From Flavisphingopyxis sp963800335 (GTDB lineage: Bacteria; Pseudomonadota; Alphaproteobacteria; Sphingomonadales; Sphingomonadaceae): a stretch of 64,000 bases of DNA. Under the pieces are notes generated by a model. It had not been told where the DNA came from, did not search any database, and worked only from the letters and a program-made list of their open reading frames with translations. This document shows positions 1-8,468 of this stretch, in pieces (the stretch's first letter is position 1; every line of letters begins with the position of its first letter). Location: contig CAWDAN010000006.1 of the NCBI GenBank assembly GCA_963800335.1, positions 1-64,000 of the forward strand. Reading direction: 5' to 3'. The position numbers and the translations under genes are program-made.

Positions 1-1
1 C

Positions 2-313
2 GACGCTGGCGACGACATGACCTTCGATTTCGGTACGCTGGTTGCCCATGCCGCCAAGACGCGGCCGCTCGGCGCAGGCACGATCATCGGATCGGGCACG
101 GTATCGAACCGCGACAAGGATGGCGGCCCAGGTCAGCCGATCGCCAAGGGTGGCCTCGGCTATAGCTGTATCGCCGAAGTGCGGATGGTCGAGACGATCG
201 AGGACGGCAAGCCGAGCACCGAGTTCCTGAAAAAGGGCGACAGCGTCAAGATCGTCATGATGGACGAGCACCACCACCCGATCTTCGGCACGATCGAGCA
301 GAGTGTCGTCTGA
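2..313 (+). CDS. Fumarylacetoacetate hydrolase-family protein (3' end only)
   Basis: The gene enters from outside the window; the frame is open from base 2 to the TGA at 311-313, giving about 103 C-terminal residues. The stretch GAGTIIGSGTVSN followed by an acidic and hydrophobic tail ending in a FGTIEQ-like segment is typical of the C-terminal part of the FAH fold, which hydrolyses C-C bonds in acylpyruvate-type or fumarylacetoacetate substrates using a divalent metal. The metal-binding acidic residues lie in the missing part, so the substrate cannot be judged. A likely homogentisate-pathway enzyme, but many FAH paralogues exist. A strong hairpin follows the stop. Confidence 0.78.
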   Translation, partial: DAGDDMTFDFGTLVAHAAKTRPLGAGTIIGSGTVSNRDKDGGPGQPIAKGGLGYSCIAEVRMVETIEDGKPSTEFLKKGDSVKIVMMDEHHHPIFGTIEQSVV

Positions 314-343
314 CTCGGTCCCGCCGCATACATCGTCGATACG

Positions 344-372
344 AAAAGGGCGCCTCGCGAGGCGCCCTTTTT
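344..372. terminator. Bidirectional intrinsic terminator
   Basis: A perfect GC stem (GGGCGCCTC with its complement around CG, bases 348-367) is flanked by AAAA on the left and TTTTT on the right, so it can stop transcription from both sides. It sits between the convergent FAH-family gene and tadC. Confidence 0.85.
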
Positions 373-395
373 CTGTCTGGAGGTGGCCGGGCCGT

Positions 396-1394
396 TTACT
401 TGACCAGTGCGTCCTTGATCGAACAGGCCGCGGGGCCGAGGATGACGATGAACAGGACGGGCAGGATGAACAGGATCAGCGGCACCGTCATGATGGCGGG
501 GAGGCGCGCGGCCTTTTCCTCGGCGCGCATCATCCTCTCGTTGCGGAATTCCGCCGACAGGACGCGCAGTGCGCTGGCCAGCGGCGTGCCGTATTTCTCG
601 GTCTGGATCATCGTCGTGGTGACGCCTTTGACCGCCTCGAGATTGACGCGATAGGTCAGGTTCTCGAACGCCTGCCGACGCTCGGTAAGAAAGCCCAACT
701 CGATCGCAGTCAGTGCGAATTCCTCGCCCAGTTCGGGATAGGCCTTGCCCAGTTCGCGCGCAACGCGGTGGAAACCGGCATCGACGGTGAGGCCGGCCTC
801 GGCGCAAATGACGAGCAGGTCGAGCGCATCGGGGAGCCCCTTGCGGATTGCGTCGGTGCGCTTGTTCTTGCGGTTGTTGACCCACAGGTCGGGGCCCTTG
901 TAGCCGAGAATGAGCGCCGCCATCACGGCGCCCGACTGTTTGATCGGGGACCAGTCGGGGAAATAGTCGATTCCGTAGATCATGAACGCCGCGAACGAGC
1001 CCAGCGCGATCGGCGCGACAAGTCGGCCGAAGATAACCGCAATCGCAGCGTCCTTCGAGCGAATGCCGGCCTGCGCCAGGTTCTGTTGCGCGACCTTGAG
1101 CTGGTCGTCCTGCAGCACCTTGAGCGAGCCGAGGAACTTGCGCATCAGATCGGTCGTCTCGTTCTTGCGGACGAGCTTGGCGCGTTTCTTCGCCGTCGAG
1201 GCGGTGATGCCGGCCTTGAGCTGTTCACGGCGCTCGGCGAGCGCCTTGACGCGCTTGGTCATGGGGTCGCGGACCGTGGCGGCGGCATAGATGGCCAGCA
1301 GCACGGCGACCGCCCCGAGTGCCGCCAAGATGCTGGCGACCATGATCACGTCGACGCCCATGAGCGTGGGACCGGTTGCTACTGTGCTATCCAT
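396..1394 (-). CDS. tadC: Tad pilus inner-membrane platform protein TadC
   Basis: A 332-residue type II secretion F-domain protein (GspF/TadC family). There is an N-terminal membrane segment (about residues 17-38), a cytoplasmic region, a membrane pair at about 120-160, the conserved cytoplasmic stretch with YGTPLASALRVLSAEFRN, and a C-terminal hydrophobic segment near 300-325. TadC pairs with TadB to form the platform that couples the motor ATPase to the growing Flp pilus. It is the last gene of the minus-strand cpa operon, 21 bases after tadB, and ends just before a bidirectional terminator. No TadD-G or pilin genes follow, so those must lie elsewhere. Confidence 0.9.
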   Translation of the reverse strand: MDSTVATGPTLMGVDVIMVASILAALGAVAVLLAIYAAATVRDPMTKRVKALAERREQLKAGITASTAKKRAKLVRKNETTDLMRKFLGSLKVLQDDQLKVAQQNLAQAGIRSKDAAIAVIFGRLVAPIALGSFAAFMIYGIDYFPDWSPIKQSGAVMAALILGYKGPDLWVNNRKNKRTDAIRKGLPDALDLLVICAEAGLTVDAGFHRVARELGKAYPELGEEFALTAIELGFLTERRQAFENLTYRVNLEAVKGVTTTMIQTEKYGTPLASALRVLSAEFRNERMMRAEEKAARLPAIMTVPLILFILPVLFIVILGPAACSIKDALVK

Positions 1395-1415
1395 GTCAGT
1401 GGTTCCAAACCCCCG

Positions 1416-2390
1416 TTAAATCTTGAAGCTGATCATCTTTTTCATGATGAAAATGCCGATGCCCATCCACACCAGACCGCCGAGTCCGGTGATGATCAGG
1501 CGTTCCTCGTGGAAAAAGCCGCCGAGATAGGCGGGGTTGGTCATGTAAACGATGATGAAGACGAAAAACGGTAGCGCGCCGACGATATAGGCCGATGCCT
1601 TGGCTTCGGAGGACATCGCCTTGATCTTGAGCTTCATCTGCGCGCGCTTACGCAGGACTTCGCTGAGGTTGCCGAGCGTTTCGGCGAGGTTGCCGCCGGT
1701 CTCGCGCTGGATCGCCAGCGTGATGACGAAGAACTGGAACTCGGGCGTTCCAATCTTGTCGGCGGTCTCCTGAAGCGCGGCATCCATCGTCTTGCCGATG
1801 CGGATCCGTTCGTTGACCGATTTGAACTCTTCGCCGATCGGACCGTCGACTTCCTTGGCGACGATACCGAGCGTCTCCGAAATCGGCAGGCCCGATTTGA
1901 GGCCGCGGACCATCAGGTCGATCGCGTCAGGGAAGGTTTCGGTGAACTTTCGCGTCCGTTTGGCGATGAAGAAATTGACCGCCATATGCGGCAGGCCGAT
2001 GCCGATCAGCGCGCCGACGGCAAGACTGAAGAACAGCGGCATGCCCCGCAGTGCAAGGAGCAGCGTCAGCATCGTCACGATGCCGACATTGGTCCACATG
2101 AACTTGCCGATCTGCCAGTTCTTGCCCGTCCGCTTGAGCCGGTTTTCCAGCAGCTTGCGGTTCGGCATGTAGTTGGCGATGCGGGAGTTCTTCTGGTTCG
2201 TGCGCTTGTTGATCGTCTTGCGCATCTGGGCCGCAAGCATCTCTTCCGAGCCGCCGACATGGCGTTCGCGGATCGCCAGCAGGCGACGCGTCTGCGCCTT
2301 GCCCGCCGACGGCCCGCTGAACGCGAAAACGAACATCACGAGCGGCGCAAACAGCGCCAGTGTCAGGAGGAGAAGGATCGACAGGCTCAT
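1416..2390 (-). CDS. tadB: Tad pilus inner-membrane platform protein TadB
   Basis: A 324-residue F-domain membrane protein. The first 25 residues are hydrophobic, a second membrane pair falls near residues 98-140, and the last 60 residues hold further segments. The T2SF domain (about 155-285) contains DLMVRGLKSGLPISETL and the ETGGNLAETLGNLSEVLRKR block characteristic of TadB. It works with TadC as the pilus assembly platform in the inner membrane. It follows cpaE by 64 bases; in most alphaproteobacterial cpa loci the ATPase gene cpaF would stand in this gap, but there is no room for it here. Confidence 0.9.
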   Translation of the reverse strand: MSLSILLLLTLALFAPLVMFVFAFSGPSAGKAQTRRLLAIRERHVGGSEEMLAAQMRKTINKRTNQKNSRIANYMPNRKLLENRLKRTGKNWQIGKFMWTNVGIVTMLTLLLALRGMPLFFSLAVGALIGIGLPHMAVNFFIAKRTRKFTETFPDAIDLMVRGLKSGLPISETLGIVAKEVDGPIGEEFKSVNERIRIGKTMDAALQETADKIGTPEFQFFVITLAIQRETGGNLAETLGNLSEVLRKRAQMKLKIKAMSSEAKASAYIVGALPFFVFIIVYMTNPAYLGGFFHEERLIITGLGGLVWMGIGIFIMKKMISFKI

Positions 2391-2416
2391 AATGGGTTTC
2401 CGCTAGGCGAGGGAAG

Positions 2417-2448
2417 GCGGCGGCAAGCCGGTCGGGCCGGTCCGCCGC
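2417..2448. repeat. GC-rich inverted repeat in the cpaE-tadB gap
   Basis: GCGGCGG (2417-2423) pairs with CCGCCGC (2442-2448), with inner CCGG halves that can extend the stem. No T-run follows on either strand, so it resembles an mRNA-processing or attenuation hairpin, or a REP-like remnant, more than a terminator. Confidence 0.5.
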
Positions 2449-2454
2449 GCACCA

Positions 2455-3726
2455 TCATTTTGCGTCCGATTTGTTGAACATTGCGGTCAGGTTCATCTTG
2501 CCGAGGAGCGAACCCTTGGCCTTGCCCGTCTTGCCGACCTTTTCGACCTCCTCTTCCGAGACATCGAGGATATGCTGAACGAGCTTGGCAAAAGGCTGGC
2601 CGGACTTGGTCCCGCGCACGATGTCGCCATAGGCACGGCCAAGCTTGGCCGCCTGTGCCGCCATCTTCGGATCGTCAGGGATCATGAAGTCGATCGGACC
2701 TTCGATCGTTTCCTCGAAATCCTTGCGAGTGATTTCGCCAGCGCCGGCCTTAACCTTGTTCGCCACGACGACGAGGCGCGTGTTGGGCGCGTTCTGCTTG
2801 AGGAACGACTTGAGCCGGATCATGTCGCGCGCTGCGGCCAGCGTCAATTCGGTGACGATGACCGTGACCGCGACATCGCCGAGCAGATGCGGATGTGCAA
2901 CGAGCATGTGGCGCGGCAGGTCGAGCACGGTGACATCGAACGCGTTTCGCAGCTCTTCCTGGAGCATATGGAAGGCGGAACCGTCGGTCAGGATCGGCTG
3001 ATGGATCGGCGCTTCGGCCGACAGCAGGGCGAGATTCTCGCTCGCCCGGACCATGGCCCGTTCGATGAACAACCCGTCGATCCGGCTGGGATTGTCGATC
3101 GCGTCGGTCAGGCCGCGGCCCGGTTCGAGATCAAGCGCAAGCGCGCCGGTGCCGAAATGGACGTCGAGGTCGAGCAAGGCGGTCGGCCGGTGCATCGTGT
3201 CGCTGATCAGCCAGGCGATCGAGGTCGCCACGGTCGAGGCACCGACGCCGCCTCGCGCGCCGATCACGGCGCTGAGCAGGTGGAGACGTTCTTCGCTCGC
3301 ATCGGCGGCCTGGCGCGGCGTGTTGAAGAATGCCTGTGCGTTGACCAGAGTTTCGCGCAACTGGTCAGGAACGAACGGCTTGAGCAGGTAATCGTGGATG
3401 CCACTGGCCAGCAGGTCGCGATAGAGGCGAACGTCGTTGACCTGGCCCATCGCGATGACGACCGTGCCGGGCTCGCACACCTCGGCGAGCGCGTTGATGT
3501 CGTTGAGCGGGTCGCCCGATTCGCTGAGGTCGACGAACAGGATGTTCGGGCTCGCCGATACCGACAGTTGCTGGATCGCGTTGCGCAGCCCGCCCTTGCA
3601 GCATTTTTCGGGCGGCCAGCCGAGCTCGCTGGCGATCGGCGTCAGCATCTCGAGCGTGTCGTCGTCGCAGACATAGGCGTTGAACGCGTCGCGGGTCCCC
3701 GCATGCGGTTTAAACGGTGCGTTCAT
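2455..3726 (-). CDS. cpaE: Pilus assembly protein CpaE/TadZ (ParA/MinD-like ATPase)
   Basis: 423 residues in two parts. Residues about 15-130 form a degenerate response-regulator fold ending in DYLLKPF. From 150 there is a MinD/ParA-type ATPase with the deviant Walker A GARGGVGAS (156-164), a LLDLDVHFG segment and VLDLP further on. CpaE/TadZ places the Tad apparatus at the cell pole. The C-terminus has an unusually lysine- and glutamate-rich tail (about 385-423). The start codon shares one base with the cpaD stop (TAATG), which indicates translational coupling. Confidence 0.92.
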   Translation of the reverse strand: MNAPFKPHAGTRDAFNAYVCDDDTLEMLTPIASELGWPPEKCCKGGLRNAIQQLSVSASPNILFVDLSESGDPLNDINALAEVCEPGTVVIAMGQVNDVRLYRDLLASGIHDYLLKPFVPDQLRETLVNAQAFFNTPRQAADASEERLHLLSAVIGARGGVGASTVATSIAWLISDTMHRPTALLDLDVHFGTGALALDLEPGRGLTDAIDNPSRIDGLFIERAMVRASENLALLSAEAPIHQPILTDGSAFHMLQEELRNAFDVTVLDLPRHMLVAHPHLLGDVAVTVIVTELTLAAARDMIRLKSFLKQNAPNTRLVVVANKVKAGAGEITRKDFEETIEGPIDFMIPDDPKMAAQAAKLGRAYGDIVRGTKSGQPFAKLVQHILDVSEEEVEKVGKTGKAKGSLLGKMNLTAMFNKSDAK

Positions 3727-4373
3727 TAGTTGCCCCCTCCATCACTAGTCGGCGTGTCCTTGAGTCCCTTGGTGCCGGTCGGCACGGCGTCACGGTAAAC
3801 GCCGATCGCCTTGGTCGCGGTGTTGGGATCGGTCAGCGCGCCCGCCTGGCCCTTGATCAGGTCCTGCGGGTCGGCGACCATCGCGGCGAGATTGCTGTTG
3901 GTAGCGCAGCCGTAATTGGACGATGTGCTGTTGGTCGGGTTGCTCGAATAGGTCGTCGCCATATCGGGGCAATTGGGGACCCAGGCGGTCGAGCGCAGGA
4001 CGACGACGCGGACGGTTCCGGGGGCGACGATGCCGGGCGTCACCGGCGCGCCGTCGGCCATCAGCAAGCCGCGCGCGCCGAGCATCCGCCCGATCGTGTC
4101 GCGGGCCGAGGCGGCCTGGTAGTTCGAACCGTCGTCGATCGCGACGCGGTCGCCATAGCCGACATCGAGGACGTCGAGCCAGCCGGCGAGGCGCCCCTGT
4201 TCGGACGGGGGCAAGTCGCCGCCGGCCAGCTGCAGGTCGAGCGCATAGGCCTGTTGGCCGACGACTGGCTGGTGGACCGATTCAAGCCCTCGATTGGAAA
4301 CCGCCGTGCCGGTGTTGCAGGCGCCGAGCGCCAGGGCGACCGCGGCGGGAACAAGCAGTTTTGCTTTAATCAT
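3726..4373 (-). CDS. cpaD: Tad pilus lipoprotein CpaD
   Basis: About 215 residues with a lipoprotein signal ending in ALGAC (Cys19 from the chosen start). CpaD is the outer-membrane lipoprotein partner of the CpaC secretin. The body matches the CpaD pattern: an N-terminal part with a SVHQPVV segment and a C-terminal part with conserved cysteines around NCPD and NYGCATNSNLA. I prefer the second of two ATGs (4373): GAGGAG lies seven bases before it, whereas the upstream ATG at 4379 is too close. Expected to be coupled to cpaC upstream and cpaE downstream. Confidence 0.88.
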   Translation of the reverse strand: MIKAKLLVPAAVALALGACNTGTAVSNRGLESVHQPVVGQQAYALDLQLAGGDLPPSEQGRLAGWLDVLDVGYGDRVAIDDGSNYQAASARDTIGRMLGARGLLMADGAPVTPGIVAPGTVRVVVLRSTAWVPNCPDMATTYSSNPTNSTSSNYGCATNSNLAAMVADPQDLIKGQAGALTDPNTATKAIGVYRDAVPTGTKGLKDTPTSDGGGN

Positions 4374-4399
4374 CGTCATTCTCCTCGATCGCCGAGCGA

Positions 4400-5903
4400 T
4401 CAGAAACTGAAACCGGGGGCGCTGGCAGCCGCGTCCTTCGACTTGGTGGCGACGCGGCGATCCTTGTCGGCGGCGGGCGGCGCCGCGCCGATAACCTTCG
4501 GATCGGGGGCAGGCGCGGTGTCGGAGCGCGGCATCGGCCGGGTCCCGTCGGATTCGCCCGACGTCTTGCCCAGGAAGACGCGGTCGAGGTCGCTGGTCGA
4601 TTCATAGCCATCGGTCGGCAACGAGATGCGGCTCGCAGTGACCGGCTTGACCAGGTACGGCGTCACGACGATCACCAGTTCGGTCTCGCCGCGGCGATAG
4701 TTGTCCGATTTGAACAATGCGCCAAGGATCGGGATGTCGCCAACGCCGGGCGTCTTGTTGATCGAGCTGGTCGAGCGGTTGTTGAGCAGGCCGGCAATCA
4801 TCATGCTTTCGCCCGAGCCCATCTCAACCGTCGTTTCGGTCCGGCGGATCGAGAGCGAGGGGACCTGGATCCCGTTGATCGTGACCGCGCCTTCGGTCGA
4901 CAGTTCGGACACTTCGGGACGCACGCGCATCGAAATGCGGCCGTTCGACAGAACCGTCGGCGTATAGGCCAGGCTGACGCCGAACTTGCGGAATTCGACG
5001 GTGATCGAATTGCCGCCGCCGCTCGCCTGCGAGACGGGAATCGGAAATTCGCCGCCGGCGAGGAAGTCGGCGGTTTCACCCGACAAGGCGGTGAGATTGG
5101 GTTGGGCCAGCGTGGTGACGAGACCCGCGGTTTCGGCAAGATCGAACGAAGCGCCGATGTCGAGGCCGAGGACGTTGCGGATCACGCCCGCGATCGTGTT
5201 CTTGCCAGGGGGTCTGGGTGTAGATGCCCGTGGCCGGATTGATGGCCGTCGAGCCGCGACCTGTGGCAACACCGAAGAGGAACCCGCCAGTGGTGTCAGC
5301 GGTCGAGAGGTTCGCGCCGATTTCCTTGACGAACGAGCGGTTGACCTCGGCAATGCGGACCTGGAGATTGACCTGCAACGGGGTTGCCGTCTGCAGGCGC
5401 GAGAGGACCTGCTGGCCCTCGCCGACGAACGCCTGGACGAGGCGGTCGGCCTCGGCCGCATCCTGCGGCGCGGCGACGGTGCCGGTCAGCAGGACGAAAC
5501 CGTTCATCGGGGTGACGACGATGTGTGCTTCGGGCATCGCGAGCGCCAGCATCTGGTCGATCGTTTCGATGTTGTTGCCGACGCGGATCGTCGCCGAATA
5601 GACGACCTTGCCCGAGGAATCGGTCGCATAGACGCTGGTTTCGCCCGGCGTCTTGCCGAAGATGTAGAGCTGGCGCGACGAGCGGACCTGGACATCGGCG
5701 ATCTTGTCGTCGGCGATGAATATGTCGCTCATCGAGCTCGGCAGCGAGACGAGGCGTCCGCGACCGACCGACAGGAGGACATCGTTGCCCGCGCTCTGGA
5801 CGGTCTGGGCCGCGGCGGGAACGCTTGCCGTCGTGGCGAAGGTCGCGGCGGCGGCGATCGCGGCCGCAATCGATGCCTGCGCGAGATAGTGTGCCAATTT
5901 CAT
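4400..5903 (-). CDS. cpaC: Tad secretin CpaC, interrupted by an apparent +1 frameshift
   Basis: Read with one base removed this gives 500 residues, the normal size of CpaC/RcpA, the outer-membrane secretin pore of the Tad pilus. The first part has a signal peptide, a pilus-type N-domain (GRLVSLPSSMSDIFIADDKIADVQV) and a BON-like region (GFVLLTGTVAAPQDAAEAD). The second part has the secretin core with TALSGETADFLAGGEFPIPV and VPSLSIRRTETTVEMGSGES. The frame changes at a run of five G (5208-5212, plus strand); four would restore it. Start at 5903: one base separates it from the cpaB stop and GGGGGT precedes it. Intact sequence on both sides argues for a sequencing error. Confidence 0.85.
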
Positions 5904-5904
5904 C

Positions 5905-6933
5905 TTATTTACCCCCAACCGGAACTACGCTGACTTCACCGCCGCGCGAGACGCGGACGCTGGGACCCTGATAGACCGGCGCCTGACCCGAGCCGGCAGG
6001 AACCGAGCTTCCGATCACGGCCGGAGCGCCAAGGTTGCCAGTATTGCTGCCGCCGCCGATGGCCGGCTTGGTGCGGCGCGCATAGCGTGACACCTCACCG
6101 CCGGTGGTCGACGTGATATCGGTGTCGACCGGCCGCGACTTGATTTCGAGCAGCAGGCGTTTTTCGCCCGCGGCATCCTCGGGAACCGAGACTTCGCCTG
6201 CGGCAATCGCGCGCTCGAGCTCGGCCGAGTCGTCGGCGAGCGGGCGCAGTGCGAGGCTGAGCTTGCCCATGACCTGGGCCACGGTGATCTTTTCCGCGAT
6301 GCGCGGTGTGACTTCGAGCGTCACCGAAGCGAAGGTGAGAACCTCGTCCTTGCCATCGGCGTTCTTGCTCGACGTGCGCTGGTCGGTTGCGAGCACGCGC
6401 AGATTGCGAACGATCGTGTCGGTAACATAAAGCGCGGGGCCGCCGTCGTCGCCATCGATCGTCTGGGTCAGCGCGAGATCGACGCGGTCGCCCGGGAAGA
6501 CGAAGCCGGCGACGCCGCTTTCGGCCGAAACCGAAACGGTGATGGCGCGCATGCCGGGGCCGAGCGCTGCGGCGAGGAAGCCGCGATCGCCCGGATGAAC
6601 GAGCGCGCCCTGGGTCAGCGGTTCGCCGGCAGTGATCGCGTTGCGCACGACGGTACCGACGAGGCTGCCGTCGGCGGTGCTTTCCTTGAGGAAATAGTTT
6701 TTGCCGTCGACGAGCTGCTGCGGCCAGGCCTGGTAGCGCAGCGCGTCGGGGGTGATGATCGTGCCGACGGGCAATGGCCGCGTGGCGACGAGGATCTGGG
6801 GACCCTGCGGAGCGACCGAGGCGGCATTCGATGTCGGCGTTGCCGAACCGCGCATCAGCGAGTTCACTCCGAAAGCAGCGCCCAGCGCTACAACCAGCGC
6901 CCCGACGATGAGGAATATTTTCTTGCCATCCAT
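5905..6933 (-). CDS. cpaB: Tad pilus assembly protein CpaB/RcpC
   Basis: 342 residues. A single N-terminal membrane anchor (about 4-24) is followed by a SAF domain (ILVATRPLPVGTIITPDAL, about 47-110) and the CpaB core, including VSVSAESGVAGFVFPGDRVD and DTIVRNLRVLATDQ. CpaB/RcpC is a periplasmic partner of the secretin; SAF domains are thought to bind carbohydrate or peptidoglycan. The C-terminal ~60 residues are Gly/Pro-rich and probably disordered. It follows cpaA by 52 bases, and paired TTAACCAA motifs lie about 62 bases upstream of its start. Confidence 0.9.
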   Translation of the reverse strand: MDGKKIFLIVGALVVALGAAFGVNSLMRGSATPTSNAASVAPQGPQILVATRPLPVGTIITPDALRYQAWPQQLVDGKNYFLKESTADGSLVGTVVRNAITAGEPLTQGALVHPGDRGFLAAALGPGMRAITVSVSAESGVAGFVFPGDRVDLALTQTIDGDDGGPALYVTDTIVRNLRVLATDQRTSSKNADGKDEVLTFASVTLEVTPRIAEKITVAQVMGKLSLALRPLADDSAELERAIAAGEVSVPEDAAGEKRLLLEIKSRPVDTDITSTTGGEVSRYARRTKPAIGGGSNTGNLGAPAVIGSSVPAGSGQAPVYQGPSVRVSRGGEVSVVPVGGK

Positions 6934-6985
6934 GATGAAACTCGCTCCTAAGCAGCCCGCTTCGGGCCGTCCCCTGCGCCTCTAA

Positions 6986-7477
6986 TCAGGCAAATTGGTT
7001 AATATATTGTTGGTTAATCGCCCAGATTCCGGCGATTGCGATGGCCACGCCATAGGGCACGCCTTCACCCAGCGGCGTGCGGCGCACTTTGTGCCAGAGC
7101 CAGATGATCACGGTCAGCAGGCCGCCCGCGACCGCCATGATGATCAGCACGTTGAGAAGAAGGCCGGCGGGAAGCCACAAGGCGAGCGCGGCGATCATCT
7201 TGACATCGCCGCCGCCCATTGCGCCGAGCGCGAAGAAAATCGCGAACAATGCGAAGGTGGCCAGCGCCAGGCCGAGCTGGATCGCCATCATCGGCCACGG
7301 ATCGAGTCCGATCACGAACCAGAAGGGAATTGCGCCAAGCGCTATCGCCCCGTTGAGCCAGTTGGATATGCTGCGCGATCGCAGGTCGCTGATCGCCGCG
7401 GCGAACAGCAGGACCGCCAACAGCCCGACCAGCAATGTCGGATAGATCAGATCGGGCGCGATGCTGTTCATACGCAA
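6986..7477 (-). CDS. cpaA: Prepilin peptidase CpaA/TadV
   Basis: 163 residues, nearly all membrane, the size of the stand-alone A24 (type IV prepilin peptidase) enzymes of Tad systems. Both catalytic aspartates are visible: one in AISDLRSRSI near residue 31 and one in GGGDVKMI near residue 90. It cleaves the leader of Flp prepilins and pseudopilins at the cytoplasmic face of the inner membrane. First gene of the cpa operon. The start at 7477 (MRMNS) could instead be the ATG six bases later. The last codons are unusually AT-rich for this genome and contain the TTAACCAA repeats described separately. Confidence 0.9.
   Translation of the reverse strand: MRMNSIAPDLIYPTLLVGLLAVLLFAAAISDLRSRSISNWLNGAIALGAIPFWFVIGLDPWPMMAIQLGLALATFALFAIFFALGAMGGGDVKMIAALALWLPAGLLLNVLIIMAVAGGLLTVIIWLWHKVRRTPLGEGVPYGVAIAIAGIWAINQQYINQFA
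6995..7017 (-). promoter_or_regulatory. Two direct TTAACCAA motifs (candidate CtrA site) before cpaB
   Basis: On the minus strand TTAACCAA occurs at 7017-7010 and again at 7002-6995, fifteen bases apart, about 62 bases upstream of the cpaB start. TTAACC is the half-site of CtrA, the alphaproteobacterial cell-cycle regulator that controls pilus and flagellar genes. The spacing (TTAA-N11-TTAA) is not the canonical N7. The motifs overlap the end of cpaA, where they encode INQQYINQF, so coding could explain them in part. Confidence 0.45.
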
Positions 7478-7512
7478 ATGCGCTAGACGAGAGGGCTTAC
7501 CAAACCGTAACC

Positions 7513-8468
7513 ATGTTGGTCATGACCGACTCCGCATTCGACCGACGACGCATCCCCGATGACGCCACGATCACGCACTGGACCGCTGGCGACGGCTGGG
7601 ACCTGCGCAGCTTTCGCTGGCCGGTGGCGGGGACGGCGCGCGGCACCGTTCTGTTCATGGGCGGGCGCGGCGATTTCTTTGAAAAATACCTCGAGACGTT
7701 CGCCCATTTTCACCGGCTCGGCTGGCGGGTCGAGAGCTTCGACTGGCGCGGTCAGGGCGGCTCGGGACGGCTGGGCAGCGCGGCGCGATGTCGGCCATGC
7801 GACGCGCTTTGCCGACTGGACGCGCGATCTCGCCGACTATGCCACCCAGCTGGAGAGCGCGCGCGCCCGGTCCGATCGTCGTGATCGGCCACTCGATGGG
7901 CGGGCACCTCGTCCTGCGCGCGCTGGCCGAGGGAGCACTGCCTGCCGCTGCTGCGGTCCTCGTCGCGCCGATGCTCGGCTTCGCCGACTCGCTGCCGCAA
8001 TGGATCGGTCGCGTCGTTGCGCACATCGCGGCGAAGATCGTCGGGACCGAACAGCGGATGTGGAAGGTCAGCGAAAAGCCGTTTTCGCCGCTCGACAAGC
8101 GCATGGGCCTGCTAACGCACTCGCGCGAACGCTATGCCGACGAGCAATATTTCTGGGACACGAGGCCCGAACTCAAGCTCGGCCCGGCAAGCTGGGGCTG
8201 GATCGCTGCGGCGTATGATTCGTTCGCCTGGCTGGCAAAGCCCGGGCGGATCGAGGCGATCAAGATGCCCGTGCTGATCCTTTCGGCAAGCGCCGACGGC
8301 CTCGTCAGTCCGCCCGCGACCCGCGCCATGGCTGCGCGCCTCCCGCATGCGCGGCTGGTCGAGTTCGGCGGCGAGGCGGCGCACGAGCTGCTGCGCGAAA
8401 CCGATGCCGTCCGCGACTCCGCGCTTGCAGCGATCGATACACTGCTCGACGAGACGGCCGAGGCGTGA
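7513..8468 (+). CDS. Alpha/beta hydrolase (lysophospholipase-like), two apparent frameshifts
   Basis: Three consecutive frames join into one 317-residue protein if two single bases are removed, one near 7778-7790 and one near 7855-7868, both in GC repeats. Frame one gives GTVLFMGGRGDFFEKYLE and SFDWRGQGGSGRLG; frame two gives GHATRFADWTRDLADYATQL; frame three gives the nucleophile elbow GHSMGGH and the C-terminal half with the acid and His regions (LSASADGLVSPP, FGGEAAHELLRE). This matches the monoacylglycerol lipase/PldB-type lysophospholipase family; the substrate is unknown. The start may be 7513 or the ATG at 7522. It overlaps the next gene by four bases. Confidence 0.75.
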
